A model generated the notes under the pieces. It was given only the letters and a program-made list of their open reading frames with translations. It was not told the DNA's origin and did not search any database. A DNA stretch of 64,000 nt from Aulostomus chinensis (Eukaryota; Chordata; Actinopteri; Syngnathiformes; Aulostomidae). Shown one piece after another: positions 49,501-62,700 of the stretch (position 1 is its first letter; every line of letters starts with the position of its first letter). Location: the NCBI GenBank assembly GCA_037954235.1, contig JBBMOA010000015.1, positions 21,420,799 to 21,484,798 of the forward strand. Reading direction: 5' to 3'. The position numbers were made by a program, and so were the translations under genes.

Positions 49501-50800
49501 AGAAGGCCAAAATGAACACTTCATGCAGAACTCCTGTTTTTTGATGAAAACTCACTGAAATCAAGCTGTAACTTGAAGTTCATGCATCTTTCTATGCTTT
49601 CAGGTTGAAACTTGACTGAAAACTCACTTTGAACAAAAGTTATGGCATTTTTGTGTCACAGGTCACAAATAGCGTTTTCTCAGCGAGAGAAGGCCAAAAT
49701 GAACACTTCATGCAGAACTCCTGTATTTTGAGGAAAACTCACTGAAATCCACCTGTAACTTCAAGTTTATGCATCTTTCTATGCTTTCAGGTTGAAACTT
49801 GACTGAAAACTCACTTTGAACAAAAGTTATGGCTGTTTTGTGTCACAGGTCACAAATAGTGTTTTCTCAGCGAGAGAAGGCAAAAATGAACACTTCATGC
49901 ATAACTCCTGTTTTTTGATGAAAACTCACTGAAATCAAGCTGTAACTTCAAGTTTATGCATCTTTCTATGCTTTCAGGTTGAAACTTGACTGAAAACTCA
50001 CTTTGAACAAAAGTTATGGCATTTTTGTGTCACAGGTCACAAATAGTGTTTTCTCAGCGAGAGAAGGCCAAAATGAACACTTCATGCAGAACTACTGTAT
50101 TTTGAAGAAAACTCACTGAAAGCAAGCTGTAACTTCAAGTTTATGCATCTTTCTATGCTTTCAGGTTGAAACTTGACTGAAAACTCACTTTGAACAAAAG
50201 TTATGGCATTTTTGTGTCACAGGTCACAAATAGCGTTTTCTCAGCGAGAGAAGGCCAAAATGAACACTTCATGCATAACTCCTGTTTTTTGAGGAAAACT
50301 CACTGAAATCAAGCTGTAACTTCAAGTTTATGCATCTTTCTATGCTTTCAGGTTGAAACTTGACTGAAAACTCACTTTGAAAAAAAAGTTATGGCTGTTT
50401 TGTGTCACAGGTCACAAATAGTGTTTCTCAGCGAGAGAAGGCCAAAATGAACACTTCATGCAGAACTCCTGTATTTTGAGGAAAACTCACTGAAATCCAC
50501 CTGTAACTTCAAGTTTATGCATCTTTCTATGCTTTCAGGTTGAAACTTGACTGAAAACTTTCTTTGAACAAAAGTTATGGCATTTTTGTGTCACAATTCA
50601 CAAATAGCGTTTTCTCAGCGAGAGAAGGCCAAAATGAACACTTCATGCAGAACTCCTGTATTTTGATGAAAACTCACTGAAATCCACCTGTAACTTAAAG
50701 TTTATGCATCTTTCTATGCTTTCAGGTTGAAACTTGACTGAAAACTCACTTTGAACAAAAGTTATGGCTGTTTTGTGTCACAGGTCACAAATAGTGTTTT
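46540..50800 (+). repeat. Dimer-rich segment
   Basis: Alternation of a GAAAAAAAAG/TG/T monomer with a GAACAAAAG/AT/C monomer gives 374-375 bp dimers at about 47.2-48.15 kb (TTTGAAAAAAAAG near 47,382 and 47,757). Singletons include AGAAGTTCAAAATG near 47,070, GTTATGTCTG near 48,706 and CACAATTCAC near 50,593. A 1-bp deletion gives AGTGTTTCTC near 50,421. No gene is seen. Confidence 0.75.
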
Positions 50801-53800
50801 CTCAGCGAGAGAAGGCCAAAATGAACACTTCATGCATAACTCCTGTTTTTTGATGAAAACTCACAGAAATCAAGCTGTAACTTCAAGTTTATGCATTTTT
50901 CTATGCTTTCAGGTTGAAACTTGACTGAAAACTCACTTTGAACAAAGGTTATGGCATTTTTGTGTCACAGGTCACAAATAGTGTTTTCTCAGCGAGAGAA
51001 GGCCAAAATGAACACTTCATGCAGAACTACTGTATTTTGAATAAAACTCACTGAAATCCACCTGTAACTTCAAGTTTATGCATCTTTCTATGCTTTCAGG
51101 TTGAAACTTGACTGAAAAATCACTTTTAAAAAAAGTTATGGCATTTTTGTGTCACAGGTCACAAATAGCGTTTTCTCAGCGAGAGAAGGCCAAAATGAAC
51201 ACTTCATGCAGAACTCCTGTATTTTGATGAAAACTCACTGAAATCCACCTGTAACTTCAAGTTTATGCATCTTTCTATGCTTTCAGGTTGAAACTTGACT
51301 GAAAACTCACTTTGAACAAAAGTTATGGCTTTTTTGTGTCACAGGTCACAAATAGTGTTTTCTCAGCGAGAGAAGGCCAAAATGAACACTTCATGCAGAA
51401 CTCCAGTTTTTTGATGAAAACTCACTGAAATCAAGCTGTAACTTGAAGTTCATGCATCTTTCTATGCTTTCAGGTTGAAACTTGACTGAAAACTCACTTT
51501 GAACAAAAGTTATGGCATTTTTGTGTCACAGGTCACAAATAGCGTTTTCTCAGCGAGAGAAGGCCAAAATGAACACTTCATGCAGAACTCCTGTATTTTG
51601 ATGAAAACTCACTGAAATCCACCTGTAACTTCAAGTTTATGCATCTTTCTATGCTTTCAGGTTGAAACTTGACTGAAAACTCACTTTGAACAAAAGTTAT
51701 GGCTGTTTTGTGTCACAGGTCACAAATAGTGTTTTCTCAGCGAGAGAAGGCCAAAATGAACACTTCATGCATAATTCCTGTTTTTTGATGAAAACTCACA
51801 GAAATCAAGCTGTAACTTCAAGTTTACGCATTTTTCTATGCTGTCAGGTTGAAACTTGACTGAAAACTTACTTTGAACAAAGGTTATGGCATTTTTGTGT
51901 CACAGGTCACAAATAGTGTTTTCTCAGCGAGAGAAGGCCAAAATGAACACTTCATGTAGAACTACTGTATTTTGAATAAAACTCACTGAAATCAACCTGT
52001 AACTTCAAGTTTATGCATCTTTCTATGCTTTCAGGTTCAAACTTGACTGAAAAATCACTTTTAAAAAAAGTTATGGCATTTTTGTGTCACAGGTCACAAA
52101 TAGCGTTTTCTCAGCGAGAGAAGGCCAAAATGAACACTTCATGCAGAACTCCTGTATTTTGATGAAAACTCACTGAAATCCCCCTTTAACTTCAAGTTTA
52201 TGCATCTTTCTATGCTTTCAGGTTGAAACTTGACTGAAAACTCACTTTGAACAAAAGTTATGGCTGTTTTGTGTCACAGGTCACAAATAGTGTTTTCTCA
52301 GCGAGAGAAGGCCAAAATGAACACTTCATGCATAACTCCTGTTTTTTGATGAAAACTCACTGAAATCCACCTGTAACTTAAAGTTTATGCATCTTTCTAT
52401 GCTTTCAGGTTGAAACTTGACTGAAAACTCACTTTGAACAAAAGTTATGGCTGTTTTGTGTCACAGGTCACAAATAGTGTTTTCTCAGCGAGAGAAGGCC
52501 AAAATGAACACTTCATGCAGAACTCCTGTATTTTGAATAAAACTCACTGAAATCCACCTGTAACTTCAAGTTTATGCATCTTTCTATGCTTTCAGGTTGA
52601 AACTTGACTGAAAAATCACTTTTAAAAAAAGTTATGGCATTTTTGTGTCACAGGTCACAAATAGCGTTTTCTCAGCGAGAGAAGGCCAAAATGAACACTT
52701 CATGCAGAACTCCTGTATTTTGATGAAAACTCACTGAAATCCACCTGTAACTTCAAGTTTATGCATCTTTCTATGCTTTCAGGTTGAAACTTGACTGAAA
52801 ACTCACTTTGAACAAAAGTTATGGCTTTTTTGTGTCACAGGTCACAAATAGTGTTTTCTCAGCGAGAGAAGGCCAAAATGAACACTTCATGCATAACTCC
52901 AGTTTTTTGATGAAAACTCACTGAAATCAAGCTGTAACTTGAAGTTCATGCATCTTTCTATGCTTTCAGGTTGAAACTTGACTGAAAACTCACTTTGAAC
53001 AAAAGTTATGGCATTTTTGTGTCACAGGTCACAAATAGTGTTTTCTCAGCGAGAGAAGGCCAAAATGAACACTTCATGCATAATTCTTGTTTTTTGATGA
53101 AAACTCACAGAAATCAAGCTGTAACTTCAAGTTTACGCATTTTTCTATGCTGTCAGGTTGAAACTTGACTGAAAACTTACTTTGAACAAAGGTTATGGCA
53201 TTTTTGTGTCACAGGTCACAAATAGTGTTTTCTCAGCGAGAGAAGGCCAAAATGAACACTTCATGTAGAACTACTGTATTTTGAATAAAACTCACTGAAA
53301 TCAACCTGTAACTTCAAGTTTATGCATCTTTCTATGCTTTCAGGTTCAAACTTGACTGAAAAATCACTTTTAAAAAAAGTTATGGCATTTTTGTGTCACA
53401 GGTCACAAATAGCGTTTTCTCAGCGAGAGAAGGCCAAAATGAACACTTCATGCAGAACTCCTGTATTTTGATGAAAACTCACTGAAATCCACCTGTAACT
53501 TCAAGTTTATGCATCTTTCTATGCTTTCAGGTTGAAACTTGACTGAAAACTCACTTTGAACAAAAGTTATGGCTGTTTTGTGTCACAGGTCACAAATAGT
53601 GTTTTCTCAGCGAGAGAAGGCCAAAATGAACACTTCATGCATAATTCCTGTTTTTTGATGAAAACTCACAGAAATCAAGCTGTAACTTAAAGTTTACGCA
53701 TTTTTCTATGCTGTCAGGTTGAAACTTGACTGAAAACTTACTTTGAACAAAGGTTATGGCATTTTTGTGTCACAGGTCACAAATAGTGTTTTCTCAGCGA

Positions 53801-56800
53801 GAGAAGGCCAAAATGAACACTTCATGCAGAACTACTGTATTTTGAATAAAACTCACTGAAATCAACCTGTAACTTCAAGTTTATGCATCTTTCTATGCTT
53901 TCAGGTTGAAACTTGACTGAAAACTCACTTTGAACAAAAGTTATGGCATTTTTGTGTCACAGGTCACAAATAGTGTTTTCTCAGCGAGAGAAGGCCAAAA
54001 TGAACACTTCATGCAGAACTCCTGTATTTTGATGAAAACTCACTGAAATCCACCTGTAACTTAAAGTTTATGCATCTTTCTATGCTTTCAGGTTGAAACT
54101 TGACTGAAAACTCACTTTGAACAAAAGTTATGGCTGTTTTGTGTCACAGGTCACAAATAGTGTTTTCTCAGCGAGAGAAGGCCAAAATGAACACTTCATG
54201 CATAACTCCTGTTTTTTGATGAAAACTCACAGAAATCAAGCTGTAACTTCAAGTTTATGCATCTTTCTATGCTTTCAGGTTGAAACTTGACTGAAAACTC
54301 ACTTTGAACAAAGGTTATGGCATTTTTGTGTCACAGGTCACAAATAGTGTTTTCTCAGCGAGAGAAGGCCAAAATGAACACTTCATGCAGAACTACTGTA
54401 TTTTGAAGAAAACTCACTGAAAGCAAGCTGTAACTTCAAGTTTATGCATCTTTCTATGCTTTCCGGTTGAAACTTGACTGAAAACTCACTTTGAACAAAA
54501 GTTATGGCATTTTTGTGTCACAGGTCACAAATAGCGTTTTCTCAGCGAGAGAAGGCCAAAATGAACACTTCATGCAGAACTCCTGTATTTTGAGGAAAAC
54601 TCACTGAAATCCACCTGTAACTTCAAGTTTATGCATCTTTCTATGCTTTCAGGTTGAAACTTGACTGAAAACTCACTTTGAAAAAAAAGTTATGGCTGTT
54701 TTGTGTCACAGGTCACAAATAGTGTTTTCTCAGCGAGAGAAGGCCAAAATGAACACTTCATGCAGAACTCCTGTATTTTGAGGAAAACTCACTGAAATTC
54801 ACCTGTAACTTCAAGTTTATGCATCTTTCTATGCTTTCAGGTTGAAACTTGACTGAAAACTCACTTTGAACAAAAGTTATGGCATTTTTGTGTCACAGGT
54901 CACAAATAGCGTTTTCTCAGCGAGAGAAGGCCAAAATGAACACTTCATGCAGAACTCCTGTATTTTGATGAAAACTCACTGAAATCCACCTGTAACTTAA
55001 AGTTTATGCATCTTTCTATGCTTTCAGGTTGAAACTTGACTGAAAACTCACTTTGAACAAAAGTTATGGCTGTTTTGTGTCACAGGTCACAAATAGTGTT
55101 TTCTCAGCGAGAGAAGGCCAAAATGAACACTTCATGCATAACTCCTGTTTTTTGATGAAAACTCACAGAAATCAAGCTGTAACTTCAAGTTTATGCATTT
55201 TTCTATGCTTTCAGGTTGAAACTTGACTGAAAACTCACTTTGAACAAAGGTTATGGCATTTTTGTGTCACAGGTCACAAATAGTGTTTTCTCAGCGAGAG
55301 AAGGCCAAAATGAACACTTCATGCAGAACTACTGTATTTTGAATAAAACTCACTGAAATCCACCTGTAACTTCAAGTTTATGCATCTTTCTATGCTTTCA
55401 GGTTGAAACTTGACTGAAAAATCACTTTAAAAAAAGTTATGGCATTTTTGTGTCACAGGTCACAAATAGCGTTTTCTCAGCGAGAGAAGGCCAAAATGAA
55501 CACTTCATGCAGAACTCCTGTATTTTGATGAAAACTCACTGAAATCCACCTGTAACTTCAAGTTTATGCATCTTTCTATGCTTTCAGGTTGAAACTTGAC
55601 TGAAAACTCACTTTGAACAAAAGTTATGGCTTTTTTGTGTCACAGGTCACAAATAGTGTTTTCTCAGCGAGAGAAGGCCAAAATGAACACTTCATGCATA
55701 ACTCCAGTTTTTTGATGAAAACTCACTGAAATCAAGCTGTAACTTGAAGTTCATGCATCTTTCTTTGCTTTCAGGTTGAAACTTGACTGAAAACTCACTT
55801 TGAACAAAAGTTATGGCATTTTTGTGTCACAGGTCACAAATAGCGTTTTCTCAGCGAGAGAAGGCCAAAATGAACACTTCATGCAGAACTCCTGTATTTT
55901 GATGAAAACTCACTGAAATCCACCTGTAACTTCAAGTTTATGCATCTTTCTATGCTTTCAGGTTGAAACTTGACTGAAAACTCACTTTGAACAAAAGTTA
56001 TGGCTGTTTTGTGTCACAGGTCACAAATAGTGTTTTCTCAGCGAGAGAAGGCCAAAATGAACACTTCATGCATAATTCCTGTTTTTTGATGAAAACTCAC
56101 AGAAATCAAGCTGTAACTTCAAGTTTACGCATTTTTCTATGCTGTCAGGTTGAAACTTGACTGAAAACTTACTTTGAACAAAGGTTATGGCATTTTTGTG
56201 TCACAGGTCACAAATAGTGTTTTCTCAGCGAGAGAAGGCCAAAATGAACACTTCATGTAGAACTACTGTATTTTGAATAAAACTCACTGAAATCAACCTG
56301 TAACTTCAAGTTTATGCATCTTTCTATGCTTTCAGGTTCAAACTTGACTGAAAAATCACTTTTAAAAAAAGTTATGGCATTTTTGTGTCACAGGTCACAA
56401 ATAGCGTTTTCTCAGCGAGAGAAGGCCAAAATGAACACTTCATGCAGAACTCCTGTATTTTGATGAAAACTCACTGAAATCCACCTGTAACTTCAAGTTT
56501 ATGCATCTTTCTATGCTTTCAGGTTGAAACTTGACTGAAAACTCACTTTGAACAAAAGTTATGGCTGTTTTGTGTCACAGGTCACAAATAGTGTTTTCTC
56601 AGCGAGAGAAGGCCAAAATGAACACTTCATGCATAACTCCTGTTTTTTGATGAAAACTCACTGAAATCCACCTGTAACTTAAAGTTTATGCATCTTTCTA
56701 TGCTTTCAGGTTGAAACTTGACTGAAAACTCACTTTGAACAAAAGTTATGGCTGTTTTGTGTCACAGGTCACAAATAGTGTTTTCTCAGCGAGAGAAGGC

Positions 56801-59700
56801 CAAAATGAACACTTCATGCATAACTCCTGTTTTTTGATGAAAACTCACAGAAATCAAGCTGTAACTTCAAGTTTATGCATTTTTCTATGCTTTCAGGTTG
56901 AAACTTGACTGAAAACTCACTTTGAACAAAGGTTATGGCATTTTTGTGTCACAGGTCACAAATAGTGTTTTCTCAGCGAGAGAAGGCCAAAATGAACACT
57001 TCATGCAGAACTACTGTATTTTGAATAAAACTCACTGAAATCCACCTGTAACTTCAAGTTTATGCATCTTTCTATGCTTTCAGGTTGAAACTTGACTGAA
57101 AAATCACTTTTAAAAAAAGTTATGGCATTTTTGTGTCACAGGTCACAAATAGCGTTTTCTCAGCGAGAGAAGGCCAAAATGAACACTTCATGCAGAACTC
57201 CTGTATTTTGATGAAAACTCACTGAAATCCACCTGTAACTTCAAGTTTATGCATCTTTCTATGCTTTCAGGTTGAAACTTGACTGAAAACTCACTTTGAA
57301 CAAAAGTTATGGCTTTTTTGTGTCACAGGTCACAAATAGTGTTTTCTCAGCGAGAGAAGGCCAAAATGAACACTTCATGCATAACTCCAGTTTTTTGATG
57401 AAAACTCACTGAAATCAAGCTGTAACTTGAAGTTCATGCATCTTTCTATGCTTTCAGGTTGAAACTTGACTGAAAACTCACTTTGAACAAAAGTTATGGC
57501 ATTTTTGTGTCACAGGTCACAAATAGCGTTTTCTCAGCGAGAGAAGGCCAAAATGAACACTTCATGCAGAACTCCTGTGTTTTGATGAAAACTCACTGAA
57601 ATCCACCTGTAACTTCAAGTTTATGCATCTTTCTATGCTTTCAGGTTGAAACTTGACTGAAAACTCACTTTGAACAAAAGTTATGGCTGTTTTGTGTCAC
57701 AGGTCACAAATAGTGTTTTCTCAGCGAGAGAAGGCCAAAATGAACACTTCATGCATAATTCTTGTTTTTTGATGAAAACTCACAGAAATCAAGCTGTAAC
57801 TTCAAGTTTACGCATTTTTCTATGCTGTCAGGTTGAAACTTGACTGAAAACTTACTTTGAACAAAGGTTATGGCATTTTTGTGTCACAGGTCACAAATAG
57901 TGTTTTCTCAGCGAGAGAAGGCCAAAATGAACACTTCATGTAGAACTACTGTATTTTGAATAAAACTCACTGAAATCAACCTGTAACTTCAAGTTTATGC
58001 ATCTTTCTATGCTTTCAGGTTCAAACTTGACTGAAAAATCACTTTTAAAAAAAGTTATGGCATTTTTGTGTCACAGGTCACAAATAGCGTTTTCTCAGCG
58101 AGAGAAGGCCAAAATGAACACTTCATGCAGAACTCCTGTATTTTGATGAAAACTCACTGAAATCCACCTGTAACTTCAAGTTTATGCATCTTTCTATGCT
58201 TTCAGGTTGAAACTTGACTGAAAACTCACTTTGAACAAAAGTTATGGCTGTTTTGTGTCACAGGTCACAAATAGTGTTTTCTCAGCGAGAGAAGGCCAAA
58301 ATGAACACTTCATGCATAATTCCTGTTTTTTGATGAAAACTCACAGAAATCAAGCTGTAACTTAAAGTTTACGCATTTTTCTATGCTGTCAGGTTGAAAC
58401 TTGACTGAAAACTTACTTTGAACAAAGGTTATGGCATTTTTGTGTCACAGGTCACAAATAGTGTTTTCTCAGCGAGAGAAGGCCAAAATGAACACTTCAT
58501 GCAGAACTACTGTATTTTGAATAAAACTCACTGAAATCAACCTGTAACTTCAAGTTTATGCATCTTTCTATGCTTTCAGGTTGAAACTTGACTGAAAACT
58601 CACTTTGAACAAAAGTTATGGCATTTTTGTGTCACAGGTCACAAATAGTGTTTTCTCAGCGAGAGAAGGCCAAAATGAACACTTCATGCAGAACTCCTGT
58701 ATTTTGATGAAAACTCACTGAAATCCACCTGTAACTTAAAGTTTATGCATCTTTCTATGCTTTCAGGTTGAAACTTGACTGAAAACTCACTTTGAACAAA
58801 AGTTATGGCTGTTTTGTGTCACAGGTCACAAATAGTGTTTTCTCAGCGAGAGAAGGCCAAAATGAACACTTCATGCATAACTCCTGTTTTTTGATGAAAA
58901 CTCACAGAAATCAAGCTGTAACTTCAAGTTTATGCATCTTTCTATGCTTTCAGGTTGAAACTTGACTGAAAACTCACTTTGAACAAAGGTTATGGCATTT
59001 TTGTGTCACAGGTCACAAATAGTGTTTTCTCAGCGAGAGAAGGCCAAAATGAACACTTCATGCAGAACTACTGTATTTTGAAGAAAACTCACTGAAAGCA
59101 AGCTGTAACTTCAAGTTTATGCATCTTTCTATGCTTTCCGGTTGAAACTTGACTGAAAACTCACTTTGAACAAAAGTTATGGCATTTTTGTGTCACAGGT
59201 CACAAATAGCGTTTTCTCAGCGAGAGAAGGCCAAAATGAACACTTCATGCAGAACTCCTGTATTTTGAGGAAAACTCACTGAAATCCACCTGTAACTTCA
59301 AGTTTATGCATCTTTCTATGCTTTCAGGTTGAAACTTGACTGAAAACTCACTTTGAAAAAAAAGTTATGGCTGTTTTGTGTCACAGGTCACAAATAGTGT
59401 TTTCTCAGCGAGAGAAGGCCAAAATGAACACTTCATGCAGAACTCCTGTATTTTGAGGAAAACTCACTGAAATCCACCTGTAACTTCAAGTTTATGCATC
59501 TTTCTATGCTTTCAGGTTGAAACTTGACTGAAAACTCACTTTGAACAAAAGTTATGGCATTTTTGTGTCACAGGTCACAAATAGCGTTTTCTCAGCGAGA
59601 GAAGGCCAAAATGAACACTTCATGCAGAACTCCTGTATTTTGATGAAAACTCACTGAAATCCACCTGTAACTTAAAGTTTATGCATCTTTCTATGCTTTC
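50800..59700 (+). repeat. Nested 23-mer and 25-mer duplications
   Basis: GTTTACGCATTTTTC with CTGTCAGG is at 51,822, 53,131, 53,692, 56,123, 57,806 and 58,367, with spacings of 7, 3, 13, 9 and 3 monomers, all exact. The pair 53,131/53,692 maps onto 57,806/58,367, and TTCCGGTTG at 54,461 onto 59,136; all have offset 4,675 = 25 x 187. CTCCAG and TTTACGCA at 51,401/51,822 map onto 55,702/56,123 (offset 4,301 = 23 x 187). CATAATTCTTG is found only near 53,077 and 57,752. Identity in the 25-mer falls off after about 59.6 kb. Confidence 0.85.
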
Positions 59701-62700
59701 AGGTTGAAAAATGACTGAAAACTCACTTTGAACAAAAGTTATGGCTGTTTTGTGTCACAGGTCACAAATAGTGTTTTCTCAGCGAGAGAAGGCCAAAATG
59801 AACACTTCATGCATAACTCCTGTTTTTTGATGAAAACTCACAGAAATCAAGCTGTAACTTCAAGTTTATGCATCTTTCTATGCTTTCAGGTTGAAACTTG
59901 ACTGAAAACTCACTTTGAACAAGGTTATGGCATTTTTGTGTCACAGGTCACAAATAGTGTTTTCTCAGCGAGAGAAGGCCAAAATGAACACTTCATGCAG
60001 AACTACTGTATTTTGAAGAAAATTCACTGAAATCCACCTGTAACTTCAAGTTTATGCATCTTTCTATGCTTTCAGGTTCAAACTTGACTGAAAAATCACT
60101 TTTAAAAAAAGTTATGGCATTTTTGTTTCACAGGTCACAAATAGCGTTTTCTCAGCGAGAGAAGGAAAAAATGAACACTTCATGCAGAACTCCTGTATTT
60201 TGATGAAAACTCATTGAAATCCACCTGTAACTTCAAGTTTATGCATCTTTCTATGCTTTCAGGATGAAACTTGACTGAAATCTCACTTTGAACAAAAGTT
60301 ATGGCATTTTTGTGTCACAGGTCACAAATAGTGTTTTCTCAGCGAGAGAAGGCCAAAATGAACACTTCATGCAGAACTCCTGTTTTTTGATGAAAACTCA
60401 GTGAAATCAAGCTGTAACTTCAAGTTAATGCATCTTTCTATACTTTCAGGTTGAAACTTGACTGAAAACTCACTTTGAACAAAAGTTATGGCATTTTTGT
60501 GTCACAGGTCACAAATAGCGTTTTCTCAGCGAGAGAAGGCGAAAATGAACACTTCATGCAGAACTCCTGTATTTTGATGAAAACTCACTGAAATCCACCT
60601 GTAACTTCAAGTTTATGCATCTTTCTATGCTTTCAGGTTGAAACTTGACTGAAAACTCACTTTGAACAAAAGTTATGGCTTTTTTGTGTCACAGGTCACA
60701 AATAGTGTTTTCTCAGCGAGAGAAGGCCAAAATGAACACTTCATGCAGAACTGCTGTTTTTTGATGAAAACTCACTGAAAGCAAGCTGTAACTTCAAGTT
60801 TATGCATCTTTCTATGCTTTCAGGTTGAAACTTGACTGAAAACTCACTTTGAACAAAAGTTATGGCATTTTTGTGTCACAGGTCACAAATAGCGTTTTCT
60901 CAGCGAGAGAAGGCCAAAATGAACACTTCATGCAGAACTCCTGTATTTTGATGAAAACTCACTGAAATCCACCTGTAACTTCAAGTTTATGCATCTTTCT
61001 ATGCTTTCAGGTTGAAACTTGACTGAAAACTCACTTTGAACAAAAGTTATGGCATTTTTGTGTCACAGGTCACAAATAGCGTTTTCTCAGCGAGAGAAGG
61101 CCAAAATGAACACTTCATGCAGAACTCCTGTATTTTGAGGAAAACTCACTGAAATCCACCTGTAACTTCAAGTTTATGCATCTTTCTATGCTTTCAGGTT
61201 GAAACTTGACTGAAAACTCACTTTGAACAAAAGTTCTGGCTGTTTTGTGTCACAGGTCACAAATAGTGTTTTCTCAGCGAGAGAAGGCCAAAATGAACAC
61301 TTCATGCAGAACTCCTGTTTTTTGATGAAAACTCACTGAAATCAAGCTGTAACTTCAAGTTTATGCATCTTTCTATACTTTCAGGTTGAAACTTGACTGA
61401 AAACTCACTTTGAAGAAAAGTTATGGCTTTTTTGTGTCACAGGTCACAAATAGTGTTTTCTCAGCGAGAGAAGGCCAAAATGAACACTTCATGCAGAACT
61501 GCTGTTTTTTGATGAAAACTCACTGAAAGCAAGCTGTAACTTCAAGTTTATGCATCTTTCTATGCTTTCAGGTTGAAACTTGACTGAAAACTCACTTTGA
61601 ACAAAAGTTATGGCATTTTTGTGTCACAGGTCACAAATAGCGTTTTCTCAGCGAGAGAAGGCCAAAATGAACACTTCATGCAGAACTCCTGTATTTTGAG
61701 GAAAACTCAGTGAAATCCACCTGTAACTTCAAGTTTATGCATCTTTCTATGCTTTCAGGTTCAAACTTGACTGAAAACTCACTTTGAAAAAAAAGTTATG
61801 GCTGTTTTGTGTCACAGGTCACAAATAGTGTTTTCTCAGCGAGAGAAGGCCAAAATGAACACTTCATGCAGAACTCCTGTATTTTGATGAAAACTCACTG
61901 AAATCCACCTGTAACTTCAAGTTTATGCATCTTTCTATGCTTTCAGGTTGAAACTTGACTGAAAACTCACTTCGAACAAAAGTTATGGCTGTTTTGTGTC
62001 ACAGGTCACAAATAGTGTTTTCTCAGCGAGAGAAGGCAAAAATGAACACTTCATGCATAACTCCTGTTTTTTGATGAAAACTCAAAGAAATCAAGCTGTA
62101 ACTTCAATTTTATGCATCTTTCTATGCTTTCAGGTTGAAACTTGACTGAAAACTCACTTTGAACAAAGGTTATGGCATTTTTGTGTCACAGGTCACAAAT
62201 AGTGTTTTCTCAGCGAGAGAAGGCCAAAATGAACACTTCATGCAGAACTCCTGTATTTTGAAGAAAACTCACTGAAATCCACCTGTAACTTCAAGTTTAT
62301 GCATCTTTCTATGCTTTCAGGTTGAAACTTGACTGAAAAATCACTTTTAAAAAAAGTTATGGCATTTTTGTGTCACAGGTCACAAATAGCGTTTTCTCAG
62401 CGAGAGAAGGCCAAAATGAACACTTCATGCAGAACTCCTGTATTTTGATGAAAACTCACTGAAATCCACCTGTAACTTCAAGTTTATGCATCTTTCTATG
62501 CTTTCAGGTTGAAACTTGACTGAAAACTCACTTTGAACAAAAGTTATGGCTGTTTTGTGTCACAGGTCACAAATAGTGTTTTCTCAGCGAGAGAAGGCAA
62601 AAATGAACACTTCATGCAGAACTCCTGTTTTTTGATGAAAACTCACTGAAATCAAGCTGTAACTTCAAGTTTATGCATCTTTCTATGCTTTCAGGTTGAA

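Noticed and set aside
51020..58530. AATAAA polyadenylation signals in GAATAAAAC variants
   Set aside because: They are single-base variants of GATGAAAAC or GAAGAAAAC inside the repeat, with no transcript evidence or nearby gene.
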